Below, one piece after another: positions 6,320-8,726 of a DNA stretch of 8,726 nt (its first letter is position 1; every line of letters begins with the position of its first letter). This stretch comes from DUZB01 sp964407525 (GTDB lineage: Bacteria; Desulfobacterota; DSM-4660; Desulfatiglandales; Desulfatiglandaceae): positions 1-8,726 of the forward strand of contig CAYOWC010000214.1 in NCBI GenBank assembly GCA_964407525.1, in the 5' to 3' direction. A program made the translations under genes and the position numbers. The notes below the pieces were generated by a model, which ran no database searches, was not told the origin of the DNA, and was given only the letters and a program-made list of their open reading frames with translations.

Positions 6320-8726
6320 GTAAAGCCATAGTCCCATTTTCTTTGAAAGACGCTCCTGCCCTCATTGAACGGTTGTTGCCGGTTCAGAAGCTTTCGGCGG
6401 AGGTCTTTAAGGAAAGAAAGGCGGGCGCAGGGCAAACCCTCGTTCCTCTCGGAGCATATTGGAAAGGCCGCAAACCACTCATTTTGAATAAAGCCTGTAT
6501 TCTCGGCTGCCTGCTTCCGGCTACCGATGACCCAGTGCGCGATCTTGTTATTTTCGAGAAGTTGATGGGGATGGATGATGAGGCGTTTTCCATTCGTGCC
6601 AAGCGCCATCCCAAGCCCAAGGAAATTCTCGCCACACTTTCTATTCCTCGAATCTCCGACTATTTTATCATTGAACCATCGGATGTGTTGCCTGAATCTG
6701 CACCTATAGTTTGGTCGAATCTTGAATACACTGATGTGAAAGTGGTTTGGCGTGAAGGCCTGCCTACGTTGAAACGTCGGCGTTTGGAGACCCGAATGTT
6801 GCCGAAAATTCCATACCGTGAGCGGGTAAATCAGAGCAAACGGGGCGAAGAGGTCATATCCACTGTTCACGAGCATATTTGGGATACGGTCAATGCCCAT
6901 CTGAGTACGTCGGCGCATTCGTTTCCTGAATTGGTTGAGCAGTTGGGTGTTATGCGCTTTGGTCAGAGACCGAGAGTAGCGGATACCTTCAGCGGTTCCG
7001 GTCAAATTTCTTTCGAGGCAGCCAGGCTTGGTTGTGATGTGTATGCCTCAGACCTAAATCCGATTGGCTGCATGCTTACCTGGGGTGCATTCCACATGGT
7101 TGGAAAGCCACCTGAACAACGGGAGGCTCAAGAAAAGGAACAGCGTCAAATAGTGGAAAAGGTGCAGGCGGAAATCAAGAGATCGGGCGTTGATACCGAC
7201 GGTAACGGTTGGAAGGCGAAAGCATTCCTTTATTGTGTGGAAGTGCGTTGCCCCCAGACCGATTGGATGGTGCCGCTTATCCCTTCGAGGATTTTGAGCC
7301 ACGGTAGGAAGACAATCGTTGAATTAATTCCGTTAATGGCTCAGAAGCGATATGAAATCAAGGTAAAGTCAGGGGTGTCTTCGGAGGAGCTGATTGCCGC
7401 AGCAATAGGTACGCTCCGGTCGGATGGCCGAGGTCAAGAACCTTATTTTTGCCATACCGTGAACGGCAGGGATTACCGAACAAAGATTTCCACTCTGCGC
7501 GGGGACTACCGAGATGAAGATGGTTCTACTGGAAACGCGCTTCGACTGTGGGAAAAATCAGATTATAAACCTCGCCCCGAAGATGTTTTCCAGGAACGCC
7601 TCTATGCCATTCATTGGATGAAACCAAAAAAGACTGGGAAAAAATTTTACTACAAATTTACCGAAGTTTCAAATCACGATTTAAAACGCGAGCGAATTGT
7701 CGAAGCATTCGTTGGGCGGCACCTTGCCGAGTGGCAGAAAAAAGGCTGGGTGCCGGACATGCGCATCGAACCGGGTGATAAAACCGATGAACCCATCCGA
7801 ACTCGGGGCTGGACGTACTGGCATCACCTGTTCCCGGCACGCCACCTGATGCTCCTTGGGTTGATCCGTAAGGAGGCCACGAACGGTGAAACACTATTGC
7901 GTTTGGCAAAGATGCTCGATTATACTAGTAAACTTTGCCAGTGGACGACATCAAAAGCCGGTTCTAGCAAGACGGGCGGCGGCGGACGCACAGGCGGCGC
8001 AAGCGACAATCCCGCCCATGTGTTTTACAATCAAGCACTGAATACTTTCTATAATTATGGATGCAGGGCTACTTTTCCGCTCCTTCGACTATTTGATTCA
8101 AAGCTCCCTTCGTCCGTCATAAATGGCGCCCCAATAGTGTCATGTCACTCCGCTGTTGAATTGGATGTGGGCGCTGATATATTTTTGACCGACCCCCCAT
8201 ACGGCGACGCCGTAAAATATGAAGAGATTCTGGAGTTCTTCATCGCCTGGTTGCGCAAGAATCCGCCCGCCGAGTTCTCAGACTGGGTATGGGATAGCCG
8301 CCGGTCTCTTGCCATCAAGGGTGAAGACGAGAACTTTCGTCGGAGCATGGTGGCCGCCTACAAGCAAATGACCGACTGTATGTCGGATAACGGTATCCAG
8401 GTCATCATGTTTACCCACCAGTCCGGTTCCATCTGGGCGGACATGGCCAATATCGTTTGGGCTTCGGGCTTGCAGGTGACCGCAGCCTGGTACGTGGTGA
8501 CGGAAACCGACAGCGCCCTTCGTACGGGCAGCCATGTAAAGGGCACGGTGCTGCTGGTGCTGCGGAAACGGATGGGCAAACTCAAAACCACCCGTGACGA
8601 TCTGGCCTGGGAAATCCAAGAGGAAGTTGAAGATCAGGTAAACGCCCTGACCGGGCTCAATCAGGAAGCCAAAGGGCTTTACCGCGATGAAAACGTCTTC
8701 GAGGATGCCGACATCCAGATGGCGGG
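6316..8726 (+). CDS. DUF1156-type DNA methyltransferase (partial, runs off right edge)
   Basis: Predicted adenine-specific DNA methyltransferase of the DUF1156/COG1743 family; 803 codons are visible without a stop, and the 3' end lies outside the window. The ATG at 6316 overlaps the DUF3780 stop (ATGA) with AAGGAA at 6305-6310 as ribosome site. Residues 1-100 (LIERLLPVQKLSAEVFKERK and on) form the family's N-terminal region. VADTFSGSGQISFEA places the AdoMet-binding FxGxG motif at 225-229, with ASDLNP (Asp246) as the next AdoMet-contacting acid. A segment of nearly 400 residues follows, with paired cysteines (C307, C312) that may be a reduced Zn-ribbon and a Gly-rich linker at 549-563. The catalytic DPPY is at 626-629, followed by GDAVKYEEILEFF. 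Motif I before DPPY with a long region between is the alpha-type order, so this region probably carries target recognition. DPPY favours N6-adenine methylation. No nuclease domain is visible. Confidence 0.88.
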   Translation, partial: MSKAIVPFSLKDAPALIERLLPVQKLSAEVFKERKAGAGQTLVPLGAYWKGRKPLILNKACILGCLLPATDDPVRDLVIFEKLMGMDDEAFSIRAKRHPKPKEILATLSIPRISDYFIIEPSDVLPESAPIVWSNLEYTDVKVVWREGLPTLKRRRLETRMLPKIPYRERVNQSKRGEEVISTVHEHIWDTVNAHLSTSAHSFPELVEQLGVMRFGQRPRVADTFSGSGQISFEAARLGCDVYASDLNPIGCMLTWGAFHMVGKPPEQREAQEKEQRQIVEKVQAEIKRSGVDTDGNGWKAKAFLYCVEVRCPQTDWMVPLIPSRILSHGRKTIVELIPLMAQKRYEIKVKSGVSSEELIAAAIGTLRSDGRGQEPYFCHTVNGRDYRTKISTLRGDYRDEDGSTGNALRLWEKSDYKPRPEDVFQERLYAIHWMKPKKTGKKFYYKFTEVSNHDLKRERIVEAFVGRHLAEWQKKGWVPDMRIEPGDKTDEPIRTRGWTYWHHLFPARHLMLLGLIRKEATNGETLLRLAKMLDYTSKLCQWTTSKAGSSKTGGGGRTGGASDNPAHVFYNQALNTFYNYGCRATFPLLRLFDSKLPSSVINGAPIVSCHSAVELDVGADIFLTDPPYGDAVKYEEILEFFIAWLRKNPPAEFSDWVWDSRRSLAIKGEDENFRRSMVAAYKQMTDCMSDNGIQVIMFTHQSGSIWADMANIVWASGLQVTAAWYVVTETDSALRTGSHVKGTVLLVLRKRMGKLKTTRDDLAWEIQEEVEDQVNALTGLNQEAKGLYRDENVFEDADIQMA

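Noticed and set aside
5669..6337. A 222-codon minus-strand frame opposite the DUF3780 gene
   Set aside because: Shadow of the plus-strand genes, which are supported by family features and 4-base stop/start overlaps.
6220..7005. A 261-codon minus-strand frame opposite the methylase N-terminus
   Set aside because: The plus strand carries the FxGxG methylase motif in a long uninterrupted frame; the antisense frame has no domain.

Overview
The window comes from a Gram-negative bacterium of moderate GC content. A twin-arginine (Tat) signal remnant, a lipobox lipoprotein and the general gene style suggest a Desulfobacterota-like (sulfate-reducer type) genome, but nothing in the sequence fixes the taxonomy.

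Left part (1-2666) is decaying or low-density sequence. The first 65 bases hold the 5' end of a minus-strand gene with an export signal. An inverted-repeat element of about 220 bp follows at about 91-310. Next is a minus-strand relic of a geranylgeranyl-reductase-type FAD oxidoreductase (438-919), which keeps its N-terminal nucleotide-binding motif and its C-terminal FAD motif but has lost the middle. After a non-coding spacer, an intact lipoprotein glutaminyl-peptide cyclotransferase (1227-2138, plus strand) is followed at once by a second relic (2151-2411). This relic joins the Tat-signal N-terminus of an exported HisC-like aminotransferase to its C-terminus, with the middle missing again.

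Right part (2667-8726, cut by the window edge) is a tight three-gene plus-strand operon: a 1027-residue DUF499 AAA-type ATPase, a 190-residue DUF3780 protein, and a DUF1156-type DNA methyltransferase with FxGxG and DPPY motifs. The three reading frames overlap by 4 bases at each junction (GTGA and ATGA), so translational coupling and a shared complex are likely. These families are known to occur together in predicted anti-phage islands with a large helicase, which would be expected just beyond the right edge. A perfect TTGACA hexamer, a small palindrome and a leader hairpin lie in the 255 bases before the operon.

Working model (inference): the methyltransferase marks host DNA, the ATPase supplies energy-driven sensing or remodelling, and the DUF3780 protein bridges them or tethers them to DNA. 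An effector or helicase encoded downstream would complete a methylation-associated phage-defence system. It sits next to eroded genes, as expected for an accessory insertion site. No tRNA, rRNA, CRISPR array or transposase gene was seen.
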